Shown: in pieces, positions 23,432-33,630 of the stretch
Layout of the letters: every line of letters begins with the position of its first letter
How positions within the stretch are numbered: position 1 is the first letter of the stretch
Assembly (NCBI GenBank): GCA_963556145.1
Contig: OY744467.1
Coordinates: 3,286,001-3,350,000 of the forward strand
Origin: Hygrocybe punicea
Taxonomy: Eukaryota; Basidiomycota; Agaricomycetes; Agaricales; Hygrophoraceae
Direction: 5' to 3'
Length of the DNA: 64,000 nt
Program-made: the position numbers and the translations under genes
Notes under the pieces: model-generated
Database searches by the model: none
What the model was told of the DNA's origin: nothing
The model's input: only the letters and a program-made list of their open reading frames with translations

Positions 23432-25346
23432 ATCATCAGCAAAACCTGATCTGCAAGCCAGTGCTATGTAGCTTAGTCATAGCAGCCATAGCACTCATAG
23501 CATACTCGTGAGGTCCCAAATTTGTAGCGCTACATAGAATCACCTGGGCTCTATGTAGCATCACATAGCTTTGCAGGCTACCTATCGAGTACTATGTAGG
23601 AGTGTATAGGTTGCTGTCCACCTGCAAAACACACCAATTATATTATATATATATTCCTTATTTATTACTTAGGATGCCATTTCATTATGATAAAAAGTAT
23701 TGTATTGAAAACCTGTATACATCTGGATGTGCTAATGGTTTCTCTCCCGCTCCCCCATCCCACACTGTCACCACACCTCCACTGCATTCACTGCCACCCT
23801 GCTCTCACCGTGTAGGTTTGGGCACAGATACATGGTGGACGATGACGTGCTTTGAGGAGCTAGGGGAATGACGGGGTTTGCAGCTGCGTGGTGTGGAAGG
23901 GGTGACATGGATACTCTGTGGCTGTGACATGAAAGTTAGATGGATAGGGGTGAAGGATAAGGGGCACTCACTTGTGGTGGGATGTGTGTCCATCTCGTTG
24001 GTAAGGAGGTGGTGGGGCGATTTGTTCAGGTTGTTTGCCGCTACCTCTCCAACTGCGGTATGCATGAGATTTGGCTCGGGTCCGGGTTGAAAGGAGAGGA
24101 AAGGTTGCTCACAGGCGATAGACAGTCAGACCGACTGCGGTGCCCACGAGACAGGCGCTGAGCGCGGTGGAGATGATCGAGCCAGCAAGTGTGCAACGGC
24201 GTTTTGGGGGTGGCAGTTCTATATGGAGGCAAATCAAGAGATGAGTGGACATGGATTCGAAAGGAGTGTATGAGATAGGGCTGGGAGCTGGGAGAAAGGA
24301 TGGAAATGAAAAAAAATAAATGGTTGTAGATTGACTGGGTTCAACAGAGGAAGGTTGCCACCGCCGCTTTCTTGAGCGTGGAACGGGGGAAGTGGGTGAA
24401 GGACATCTCTGGTGAGTGGGCCTGGAACCGGCTGCGGGAGACTTTGATGGTGGCACTGGCTGAGCCGGTTTAGTGGTTGCAAGTGAAGCAAATGGGTTTG
24501 GAAGACCGGGCACAATCAGTTTGAACGTAAAGGAGAATGGCATGCCAGCTGGTATCACCACCACCGGTGCTTTGCAGGTGCCAGTGCCAGTGTCCACATT
24601 TGGCACTGGTGCTGGTGCTGGTGTTGGTGCTGGTGCCAGTGTCCACATTGGTGCTGGTGTCAGTGTCAGTGCTGGTGTCGGTGCTGCCGCTGGTGCCAGG
24701 GTTGCCGCTGGTGGTAGTACTGGCATCAATGCTGGTGTGGTGCTGGTGCCTGTGCTGGTGCCTGTGCCAGCATGAGCTGTTGCATTGGTGCTGGCTCAGC
24801 GTGCTGGCCGGGTGCCGGTGCTGCTGTTGGTGCCAGTGCCAGTGCTGGTGCTGGTGCCCATGGTGTCGATGAACGAATCTGAGTTGAAGTGAGCAAAGGA
24901 TGAAGCAGAGGGCATTCCCGTCCAGCCAAGGAACACAGTCACCATTGGATTCAACAGGTGGACAGCGAGTGATTGCGGTCGCTGTTTGAGTAGGTGAGGA
25001 GACCATGCGTGACAAATAAATAAACGGGATTTATGCATAAAATTTCATTTGAGCAGGTGAAGCGAGAGATATTGGGAAGATGCGAGTGTGCGGTGGTGGA
25101 GGAAAATGAACTGTGGACAAACAGCTGCAAAGTCAGGACTTAAGAGAAATTTGCTCAAGTTCACTCAGATGTATCTATTGGGGTAGCGGGGCCATGTAGA
25201 CTAGAACTATATAGCGAAGACGCTATTCTATGTAGTGCTATGGAGTGCTATGTAGGGTGCCTTGTTGCTATAAGTGCTATGGTAGTGCTATGACCATTAT
25301 GGATATTTCGATTTGCTATAACCTAAAATCAGGTTTTGCTGATGAT
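23432..25346. mobile_element. 1.9-kb TIR element nested in the HLE-A tandem array, carrying gene F
   Basis: A perfect 19-bp inverted repeat, ATCATCAGCAAAACCTGAT, bounds 23432 and 25346. Just inside both ends are many short repeats of the CTATGTAG / AGTGCTATG type (23460-23620 and 25190-25320), as in subterminal transposase-binding regions. The 147-bp array reads into the left end and out of the right end in the same orientation, showing insertion. No transposase is encoded and no target duplication is clear, so the superfamily is unassigned. Its cargo is an intron-containing gene on the minus strand. Confidence 0.7.
24109..24729 (-). CDS. Gene F: Pro/Ala-repeat protein with C-terminal membrane anchor
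   Basis: The minus-strand frame begins in a GCACCAGCACCA-type repeat (PAPAPAP, 24590-24860), then KAPVVVIPAGMPFSFTF, a Pro/Ser region and RSRKRRW. It splices over an intron (about 24223-24335, acceptor CATATAG) to PPPKRRCTLAGSIISTALS and GTAVGLTVYRL, stop at 24109-24111. The last 25 residues form one transmembrane-length hydrophobic segment after a basic cluster, like a tail anchor. The repeat makes the upstream frame uncertain: another frame starts at 25036 and stops inside the repeat, so the true N terminus is unresolved and a repeat-length frameshift is possible. I think similar proteins exist in other agaricomycetes, but function is unknown. It may be a host gene captured by the TIR element. 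Confidence 0.5.
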   Translation of the reverse strand: MMPVLPPAATLAPAAAPTPALTLTPAPMWTLAPAPTPAPAPVPNVDTGTGTCKAPVVVIPAGMPFSFTFKLIVPGLPNPFASLATTKPAQPVPPSKSPAAGSRPTHQRCPSPTSPVPRSRKRRWQPSSVEPSQSTTIYFFSFPSFLPAPSPISYTPFESMSTHLLICLHIELPPPKRRCTLAGSIISTALSACLVGTAVGLTVYRL

Positions 25347-25544
25347 GAGATTTCTATCCCCTGCAGCCTGACGGGCAAACCAAGTGGGGACCAGTTAGGG
25401 GGGACCCCCTTTACCTTATTTGTGTCCACCATGAGGGCTCAGTGGATCCTGTCCCTTGTGTTCATGCCTTGTGCACCGCCGCTAAGTTTGTCACAACCAG
25501 AGGTCAGTACTGACATGTAGTTTCATTAGTTTCCTCAGTTTTCC

Positions 25545-25775
25545 TAGCTGTGTAGCATAGAAGGGTGGCCATCTGGGCAATGGAAGGTGTGATCATGTAG
25601 TCTGTGTATGATCCCCTTCCACCCATCTGAAATCAACAGAGGGGGACGGCTGTCTGGGCCATGGAGGGTGTGGTTGTGCAGTCTGTGCATGACCCTCCTT
25701 CAGTCCCTGATATAAGTCATGAGAGGGGGCAATCTGTGCCATGGGAGTTGTAATTGTGCAGTCTGTGCATCATTC
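25545..25775. repeat. About 80-85-bp tandem repeats, three units
   Basis: Units centre on GGGCCATGGAGGGTGTGGTTG / GTAGTCTGTG blocks near 25566, 25650 and 25730, diverged by about a quarter of positions. They lie in HLE-A. No coding meaning. Confidence 0.65.
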
Positions 25776-26439
25776 ACTTCCACCCTCTGGATGTGTGGTT
25801 TTGAGGACGGTCTCACTGGACCCTTTGATGACTCGAGACCAGGACTTCGTCGGACCTCCCTTGAGACTTGTCCAGAAGAACACTCAGTAAAATTAAATAA
25901 GGGTGGTCTCTCTGAGGACGTGACACTATGACTTTGTCGGATGTCCTTTGAGACTTGCTATATTTGTGTAAATAATGTTTTTTATTATTAAATCAGGACA
26001 TGCATATATACAACAAATGAGATGGTGTGTACTAGCCAGGTGTTGTCAATAGGTGCATGGGAGAAGCATCTTTACCAGAAAACAAGTCAACACATCATAC
26101 AATGATTAGTAAGATTTTCCCATGTTTCACGAAGATTGAAAAACTTTTTTTCTTGACTTTAACTATGTCCCAATGACTTTCAAACACCTCTGAATAGCCC
26201 AAAGGTCCCATTTGTCTTCAGATTCAAAACATTTAAATTGCTAAATTGACTTATGTTAGTGGTCATCCACCGAAGCTCACATCAATGGCAAACCCAGTAA
26301 CAATCTTTATGGAGGTAGCCAATTGCATTGGGAGTGTTTCGGTCAGTAAACCCAACTACCTCTATATCTACTGAATCAACTGAATCACCAGGTCCAGCAG
26401 ATTGGTTTAGTAATACTTGTTGGGCATATTCAACCGGAA

Positions 26440-26600
26440 TCTGCCTGCCCAATTTATTGGGTGTATTGTTCTCTCTGCCCAGACAGTTGGGTGTATTTTT
26501 TGCTCTGCCCAGACAGTTCAGTGTATTGTCCTCTCTGCCCAGACAGTTGGGTGTATTGTCTTCTCTGCTCAGACAGTTGGGTGTATTGTTTTCTCTGTCT
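26440..26600. repeat. 30-bp tandem repeats, five units
   Basis: CTGCCCAGACAGTTGGGTG recurs every 30 bp at 26475, 26505, 26535 and 26565 with a degenerate first unit. Because 30 is divisible by three the array reads as a 10-residue peptide repeat, but nothing around it supports a gene. Confidence 0.85.
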
Positions 26601-26819
26601 GGTCAATACAAGGCCATAATATGTCCATTGTTATACCAGTCAATGTATTTGACATCAACTATACTATTCTTGCAGTACAATAAATGTTTCTATGTGACCT
26701 TATGTGTTGATATAGGTATCTTACCCTGGCATTTTGCTACCTTGATATTATGGCTGAGCCAAACAGTGAACTTATTTAATTCTCATGATGTGGCTATATC
26801 ATCTTGAAATATTGATGAA

Positions 26820-28459
26820 AACAATCATATATCCAGGACATATGTAGGTGGTGGCAAAAAAGCTGTTTTTACCATGTCTGAACTTGGATTAAAGTCGTCT
26901 CCACATGGTCAAGGCAAAGAAGGAAGCTATACATTTAAATCATACATATCTAAGCAGAACCTGACTCTTCAGGATTTTTCCAATGGTTCTCTTATATTGT
27001 TAGACATTTCACTAGCAACCTTAGTCAGCAAATTAACCATTGCAAATCTCAAATTAATTGCTGCATATCATTCCATCTATTTGGCAGCAAACATGAAGCA
27101 TGCAGATATTCAAACTGAAATTGTAAATCACCAGTGCATTAACTGTTCTTCTTATGTTTCAGTGTTTGAGTTTATGGATGAGCTAGAGATAGCAAGTAAA
27201 AAGTGCACAACTAATATTAAAACTGTAAAACGATCACACAATAAAAACATTAACAAATATCAGCACCAGGATATTTGTGCAGTTCAGAAATACAATAAAA
27301 AAAACATTGAGAAGCATCAGCAACAAAATATTGCAGCTGTCCAGAGATATAACTTGCAACACCCTGAGAAACATCAGCAACAAAATATAGCAGCTGTGCA
27401 AAGATATAACATGGAACATCCTGAAAAAAATCTGGAACAAAATAATGCAGCTGTTCAAAAATATAAATTAGACCATCCTGAGAAACATCAGCAACAAAAT
27501 ATTATAGCTGTGAACAGATATAAATCAGAATATCCAGATAAATACCAGCAACAGAATATTGCAGCAGTTCAAAAATATTGCTTGGAGCATCCAGAGATAT
27601 TAGCAAAAGAACATAACAGCTGTTCAAAGATTTTCATCTGATGATTCAAGAGAAACATAAACTTTTTAATCAAAAAGCAGTTCAAAATTTTCGTGGTAAC
27701 AATTCTGACAGATGCAAGCGGCAAAATCAAATTGCAGCCCAGTCATACAGAGACAAAGTAGAATTTCCTTCTTTACCTCCATCTCAATTGTTACAACACA
27801 CTCTTGTATCAAATTTTTGTAGAGAAAGTAGCCCTAACAAATTTACAGAAGCAGGTTGTGCAGTTTGTGGACGATTGACAGCTGTTCATGAATTAACAAG
27901 ACTTTCTTCACTTGATTTGGATTTGAATTTGTTAACACAAGCTTCAGCTACTCAACAAGAATGATTTTCAGTTGATGATCCAGTGCAATGCATTGATAAG
28001 CCTATTGTAATTGATAATTCAGATAACATATGCAAATCATGTCACAAAAAACCAGTGGATGATCAACTTGGTTATATTTTACACGGAGAAACTTCAGTTC
28101 GAGAGTCTACTATGAGGCAAACATTATCCCAACAAACATGTAGAAGATGTTCCAAGTGTCAATCTGTTATGCAACAAATGTTATTCTACAATAAAGTATC
28201 ACCCGTGCTTGTTTTTGAATATCTATTCATGGACATTGAGACCAGTCATACACTTGAGTTATTGATGTTGAAAGGAATTGTTTATCATGGCCATTATCAT
28301 TTCACCAGCAGAATCATAAGTGCAGACAAGAAGTTTTGGTTTCATGATGGTATGACTATTGGAAATACTTGTTCATATGATAGTATGCTTGATAAATTAT
28401 CTGATGATGATGTTAGACAATGTAGAGGCAAGAATCTTGTGCTGGCAGTATATGCTTAA
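26820..28459 (+). pseudogene. Internally deleted Helitron protein (N-terminal and protease C-terminal parts only)
   Basis: YVGGGKKAVFTMSE and LKLIAAYHSIYLAANMKHAD align with the N-terminal region of Helitron #1 (YIGGGKQ, IHGIYLSKTLRRLHG). A run of 18-residue repeats follows, then NFCRESSPNKFTEAGCAVCG, which is the DUF6570-like start. The Rep and helicase domains are absent. The frame resumes with CRRCSKCQSV, GIVYHGHYHFTSRII and KKFWFHDGMT, matching the His-box half of the USP-like domain; the Cys box is missing. Defects are a frameshift near 27600 and TGA at 27962-27964. This remnant links the HLE terminus family to the Rep-helicase-protease protein, although the 3' end differs in its last bases from Helitron #1. 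Confidence 0.75.
27240..27640 (+). repeat. 54-bp coding repeats (18 aa), about seven units
   Basis: The unit is close to HPEKHQQQNIAAVQRYNL. Units vary at the codon level while keeping Gln/Asn and the AVQ(R/K)Y core, so the repeat evolved while coding. Helitron #1 has no equivalent repeat at this position, only a short charged linker. Confidence 0.85.
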
Positions 28460-28676
28460 AGTCATGTGTGGGTGGGTGGGTGGCCAAATTTTTGTCTAAA
28501 TTTGTATGAGATATAAAATAACAAGTGGTTGGGCTGGGCAAGTCTACAACTTTTGCACTAGAATAATGGGTGGGAGTGGTGGGCTAGTCTTGCTCAATAT
28601 TATCAATTCAGGGCAAAGATTGGAACTTTGGGAAGAACTAATTCATGCCATATGAAGCACTGGCCCTCTAAACAAG

Positions 28677-29026
28677 TATTCCATGTCTGTAGAAGGCATA
28701 AAATCTTGCATTGCTTTGTCAGGAAATTGACAACCTAGTTTCTGCTGCAGAATCCGAAGATTATCAATATAGGATTGAAAGCCTGTTGTATCAAGGCCAG
28801 TTACAAGTATGCTTTGACGTATGAAGGGCGTTTGGCATTCAGGTTGACTATTACAGTGGTTCATAAGAATGATATTCAAGGAATTGATATGAATTTAGCA
28901 CATACCTGGTTGTCATGGGGCTTGCAAACTTAACACCAATTCTTGATGTTTGGATTCATCATTGGTTGGAAGTATAAACTTCCAGCAATTTGGAGAGTCA
29001 ACATGCACAATATTGACATTTGAAAT
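28677..29026 (-). pseudogene. Orphan family A, copy 2, upstream half
   Basis: Minus-strand exons read SNVNIVHVDSPNCWKFILP and KHQELVLSLQA, an intron near 28860-28910, then PFIRQSILVTGLDT, IDNLRILQQKLGCQFP and DMEY, where HLE-A begins. Alignment to copy 1 (NVVHNDSPNCWKL, PFLRQSILIAGL) is continuous and the next residues are found at 22656. The first exon of copy 1 was not found upstream, so this copy is also 5' truncated or diverged. The gap to the stop of gene E is only about 150 bp. Confidence 0.75.
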
Positions 29027-29179
29027 CTGGAAATGCAGTCAATATGATATACCTTTTCAAATCAATGACACATGAGTGATGATGGTGATGGCAATTTGCA
29101 GGTGATAACGGACAACAGTAAACAACAGCAGTGACTCAGACAAGGTGAGATGATGAGATGAACGTTGGCTTGTGTTTGA

Positions 29180-30674
29180 TTATGCATCTGTGACTTTGCT
29201 GGCAGCGGCTTTTGCGCCCTTCGCAGCCTTCTTCCGACTCTGGCCCATCTGCTCATAATGCTGTGGATCATGAATGTCAGTGAGAAGATCAGTAACAAGA
29301 GTGGAAAGCAAACCGAGAGTGTCTCCGGATCCTCTTTGAGTATCTTGTCCCAAACTGCATTAAACGCAAGCTTCGTCACCTTCGGATTCTTGATCTTATA
29401 GTCAATTAGGTACAAGTTCCTGTTTATAATAATGTCGGTTAGCAAGAGACCTATGGTAAATCATTCCACATACCTCGCACTATTCACTTTAGTTAGATAA
29501 ATGGGTGCATCCTTTTCATCGCCGGTCACCATCTTTTGCTTATCCTTTCCCGAAGACTTTGATGTGGAAGGACCATTTTCAATATTACCAATATCCTGGG
29601 GCCCATCATTGACAGGTATACCGAACATCTCATGTCTGCCATGGTAATCTCAGTGAGAGATGAATGGATTAGTTGACACATACAGTGGGTTCACGATTGA
29701 AAGCGTGCCCAAACTGTCTCCCATCCTATTAGTTACTGGACCTGTGGTTGCCAAGGTGTTCGCTACGTCCACTAGAGTGTCCAGAGGTGAACTTGTTTCC
29801 TGCGTCTCTGGAGCCTCTGTGCATCTTTGGCAGTTTCCTCCACTTCCGGAACTTTTGCCTGAATAGCAGGCTTCGGTAGTGTAAGAGGTGCTGTCGGTGT
29901 GACATGTGAAAGAGGAGGTAGGATGCAGTCTGGTTTCGGGGCAGGGGGTGGTGTTAGGACATGAGGAGGCTGCAGATCTGTATCCGGTAACAGAGTATCT
30001 TTATCTTTGTATTCTAAATCCCATTCCGCAGTTGCATCAATGGGTGTGGGAGAGGGCGTCAGCAACAGTTTAGGTTTTTTTGTGTTTTGTTTACAGATTG
30101 TCAGAGCAGGGCATTTACCAGGAACTTTCTGAGCATCTTCTTTCTTCACCACTTTGCCTTCAGGTTCAGCAACATTGTTGTAGTACCAGCCAGAGTATGT
30201 AGTCGATCCGATGCGGATAGCCTTCCAGTGCCCTTCACATAGCCGCAATTCTGGAAAATTTGTGTACATCTCGTAAAGGTAAAATTGGAAAGCTTCACGT
30301 GTTATCTTCTTCCATTGCGCTGGGGCTGCGTTATTCCGATGAAGTTGGTTGAACACCTGTTGACAGAGATTGCACATGTCAGTAATCTGGAATCCATTTA
30401 TGACATTTCCATTGGCTTCTTCCATGAATTTTGCAGTGACGTTGATACCTTGCAAGGCCCTTCCCTTCCCTTTGTTACCTGGCACCTCGTTGACGATCAT
30501 TGTGTCGTAATCATTGCTACTCCAGTCCTTTCTGGTCCAGAAGCAGACTCTTGGGTATTCCGCATGATTTGGCGCTGTGCTGATCAGGGTGACTGCATCT
30601 GGCAGTACCACCAAGGAATTACCCATTTTATACGTGCTCGTTTGGGTTGGGTTGTGATTTGTTGACTGAGACAT
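29180..30674 (-). CDS. Orphan gene E, multi-exon, probable frameshift
   Basis: ATG at 30672-30674 (MSQSTNHNPTQTS), 29 bp from the end of Helitron #3; an in-frame ATG at 30698 sits right at the junction. The first exon encodes CFWTRKDWSSNDYDTMIVNE, MCNLCQQVFNQLH, LCEGHWKAIRI and a Pro-rich tail. Around 29820 the reading shifts by one base into ETSSPLDTLVDVANTLATTG, then an intron (about 29640-29690) leads to HEMFGIPVNDGP. Further exons read NLYLIDYKIKNPKVTKLAFN and HYEQMGQSRKKAAKGAKAA, stop TAA at 29180-29182. The frame change may be a mutation or an unseen intron. The family looks agaricomycete-restricted; GHWKA-type motifs recur in such orphan proteins, but I cannot give a function. Confidence 0.5.
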
Positions 30675-30701
30675 GGTTGCAAGGAGACTATTGTACATAG
30701 A

Positions 30702-31116
30702 CTAGTGGGGTGTGGGCCATTGCTTCGCATGGCAGGTTACTCGTCCCACCCTCCCAATTTACATAAGGATTCTTATTTTCTGTGACTTGACATTCCAATA
30801 CCCTCTTACAGTGTATTCAGAAAAACATAGCTATCACAAACATTTTTTATTATGAAGTTCTCACCAGTCATCACCAACATGCAGTATAGTGGTTTTAATG
30901 TGGTGTCCTGAATTCGTATAAAAAGGCAAACAGACAACTGCAGCAAGGATAAGAATGAGGAATGAAGAGACAATAAACACTAATTCAAGGTCAGACTGAG
31001 CAGTCCAGTGAGGAGATGGTGAAAGATAAGGAGGTCATAGTCCCACATCACATGTCACAGAAACAAAACTCACTCTCCCAAAGAGGAGTCAATATAACAG
31101 AATATCATCGGCAATA
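30702..31116 (-). mobile_element. Helitron #3, 3' portion (CTAG end), body interrupted by copia and HLE-B
   Basis: Reading the minus strand, GGGACGAGTAA is followed by a hairpin (GCCATGCGAAGCAATGGC), then CACCCCACTAG ending at 30702 and T. This is almost identical to the 3' end of Helitron #1. The body continues to higher coordinates; copia entered at 31112-31116 and HLE-B at 34065, so the element extends at least to 36 kb. Its 5' end was not found. It carries no Rep-helicase in the part seen. Confidence 0.7.
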
Positions 31117-31493
31117 TGTTAAAAGCAGATTATACGGTTGTTGACAATGCTAGTTGACACTCGTAAGAAGAGAGCGTTTCTTAGAGAGATGGTAGTAGGT
31201 CTGATACAAACTTGTAATAATCCAATGGGGTGACTACTACATCGGATACCAAGTATATATACTAACTACAAATGATGACTAATGATGACAACTAGCCAAT
31301 AGCATAAGTCCCTCGGAGAAGGCAGACCTGGATACACTCCGATGAGTAAAGAAGATTACATATGAAGATAGTCCTAACAAGTAGTTATCTGATAAGAATC
31401 AGATAAGTGCATATCCAATAGAATAACGTAGACAATGGTAAATGTACGACGTTACCAATTCCAACAGTCCCCCTTAACGGAGTACATCCGTCA

Positions 31494-32306
31494 CTACTTT
31501 GAAGAGGGAGTGGGGGTCGAGGTGCGTGCACGATTGTGGCGCCTGTCGCGGTTGGATTGCGCTATGTGTCGACGAAGCTCGGCGGCCTCCGCGACTACAG
31601 TTGGAGCGGGGCCCGGTACGTAGGTTGTTGGCGGCGCATATAGAGTGGGTGCTGCCAAGGGGAGCGAGGGGAGAAGGGAGAGGTTGGCTGGGGTAAGTGC
31701 TGTAGTGTCAAAACGCTGACCTCCCCTCAACTTCTTATTCTGCGACACTCGACGACGTACGGCAGTGGGGTTCGAGGAATGGCAGTCATCAACATGATGA
31801 CCGTGGGCATGACACTTGGAGCATTTGAGCAAATGTCCAGATGAGCCTTGCGTGGCGGCAGTAGATGATGCCGACTTGCCACGAGTAGAGGGTCGTTGCG
31901 TGGATGTCGATGAAGTCAATGATCCAGAGGCTGAAGACCCGGAGGGGGTAGGAGTAGAGGCGGCGAGAGCAGTACGAACTGTGGTCGCGAGCTTAGCATC
32001 CTGCGCCTTAACTTTTGAATCGAGGAGGGAGACGACGGAGTCGGTTTCATCAACGCGCTTTTCGAGCGTGATTTCGATATCCGTAAGTTGCTGTCCAAGC
32101 TCTTGCGAAAGTAAACGAACATAGGCGATGATGATGAGAATAATCGAATGAAAATATGTGAAAAGCACATCTGAAGATCAATTAGTCAGATCGCGACTAA
32201 GTTTGGACATAACGTCCTGCTCGGCTTCTTGTGCTGAGTCGTATGACGAAACAGAGGGTCGAGGAGCCCGAGAGCCCGAGGAACGTGAGGACGAAGTAGT
32301 AGACAT
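31494..32306 (-). pseudogene. Copia-type Gag fragment with CCHC zinc knuckle
   Basis: A minus-strand ATG at 32304-32306 opens MSTTSSSRSSGSRAPRPS and runs to a stop near 32183. A second frame (31494-32168) continues RLLSQELGQQLTDIEITLEK, a Ser/Thr-rich linker and CSKCHAHGHHVDDC, a perfect CX2CX4HX4C knuckle for RNA packaging, then a basic Arg-rich tail. The break between the frames may be an intron or a deletion. Protease, integrase and RT are absent. Confidence 0.65.
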
Positions 32307-32480
32307 AGTGCAGGAACCGGAGCAGGTGGTATTGGATTATGTTAAAAGCGGATTATACGGTTGTTGACAACGCTAGTTGACACTCGTAAGAAGAGAGTGT
32401 TTCTTAGAGAGATGGTAGTAGGTCTCATACAAACTTGTAATAATCCAATGGGGTGACTACTACATCGGATACCAAGTATA

Positions 32481-33630
32481 TTACGAGTTCTTTTAATTTA
32501 TTAAAAGACTCGTTCTTTATCAGACCTGGTTCAGTGAGGGTTCATAATTAATTAATTAATGAAGTTGATCGTATGTAGGGGACTTTTTTTTTTGGTAAAA
32601 GATATGATTCTACTTGTTATACTGAAAAATAACATGTGGTCCAAGCCATGTGTGGACAAGCTTACATAAGCATCCAAATATGGGTTGCCTCAGAAAAGAC
32701 ACATTACCTTCAAATTATATTCAAGATATTCGTACTGACTTCAATTCTTATCGGAATCAGCTGAAAATTGAACTGCTGACTAATATAACCATTTCAGGCA
32801 AGGTGTGACAGTCACATGTGACCAATCTAACCATATAAGGCAATTTCTGACATTGTATAGCAAATTTTTTACTGATCACAATGGTGACAGTCACATGTGA
32901 CCAGTCTAACCATATAAGGTAATTTTACACTATGAATGCTAAATTTTGAGCTGATCACAGGAGTTATAGTCACATGTGACCACTATTACTATATATGGAA
33001 ATATCAGCCATATAAGCAGAAATGAGCTTAACTCAGATAATATACTGATATTTTTACTTAAAACATAAAATTCAATGTGATATTGCCATATATATACATT
33101 ATCTTATATGCTAATTTATTTCAAGCAAAATTATGGTGTTCATAATAATCATACAAACAAAAATCCAATAAAAGAAAAAAGACTTTGTTCTTGCCATATG
33201 TAACATTAGCCCAATCATCAAGCACAGCTGTCTTCATGTTGTCATCTGTTGTACAGCATAGAAGGTCCTGGAGAAGGTAAGTCAATTATTATCATAATGT
33301 TTAGGAGGCAGTTGTATTTGACAGTTGACCTATTGCCTCCTCAACATTTCTTTTTTGGCTGAGAATATTATATAATGATACAGCACAGAAGACATGACAG
33401 TAAGAGAGGAGGTTGATGAACACTCAAGACACTTTATGTAGTTTTATTTTTTCTACTTTTCATGTTGCTGAGGTGAGAGATGGGCTTATTAGAATAATTG
33501 GCAGTATACAACATATGTATCTTATACCATATGTAACATGCTTTATGCAATTGTTTACTTCATCATGGAAGTGGAGAGGGGAAAAAAAGAACTTGTTCAT
33601 GCCATGCGCAGCACTGGCCCACTAAACAAG
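32481..33630 (+). mobile_element. HLE-D, 1,150-bp non-autonomous Helitron-like element in a copia LTR
   Basis: Begins TTACGAGTTCTTTTAA with a strong 5' hairpin (ACGAGT...ACTCGT with TTTTAATTTATTAAAA) and a TAATTAATTAATTAATG tract 66 bp in. Ends AGAACTTGTTCATGCC, a hairpin and CCCACTAAACAAG. The other LTR of the same copia element shows the empty site AGTATATATACTAAC; the insertion splits it as AGTATA and TATACTAAC with no duplication. The interior has three tandem units of about 80 bp. No coding region. Confidence 0.92.
32805..33005. repeat. About 80-bp tandem repeats in HLE-D, three units
   Basis: CAGTCACATGTGACC followed by CCATATAAGG (third unit diverged) recurs near 32809, 32887 and 32970. 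TCACATGTGA is itself a palindrome. It is unrelated in sequence to the repeats in the other HLEs. Confidence 0.8.

Larger units (their letters stand above)
22657..28676 (+). mobile_element. HLE-A, 6.0-kb Helitron-like element with protein remnants
   Basis: Starts TTATGAGTTCTTCC with a 5' hairpin (TTCTTCCATTTATGGAAGAA) and a TAATTAATTAATT tract about 65 bp in. Ends with a hairpin related to GCCATGCGCAGCACTGGC and then CTCTAAACAAG, followed by T. The flanks CCATG and TATTCC, when joined, restore the family A frame (DMEY-MALTIGT) with no target duplication, so the insertion was immediately 5' of a T. Inside lie tandem repeats, a nested TIR element (23432-25346) and, at 26820-28459, deleted remnants of the protein encoded by Helitron #1, lacking Rep and helicase. 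Same terminus family as 32481-33630, 34065-35957 and 42556-44519. Confidence 0.8.

Noticed and set aside
24590..24870. GTGCTG/GCCAGT hexamer-like repeat encoding Gly/Ala/Val or Cys/Trp-rich peptides on the plus strand
   Set aside because: The minus strand holds a spliced gene with a sensible C terminus; plus-strand frames are mirror artefacts of the repeat.
31435..32367. Plus-strand frames through the copia interior
   Set aside because: The polypurine tract, LTR polarity and the zinc-knuckle Gag all place the coding strand on minus.
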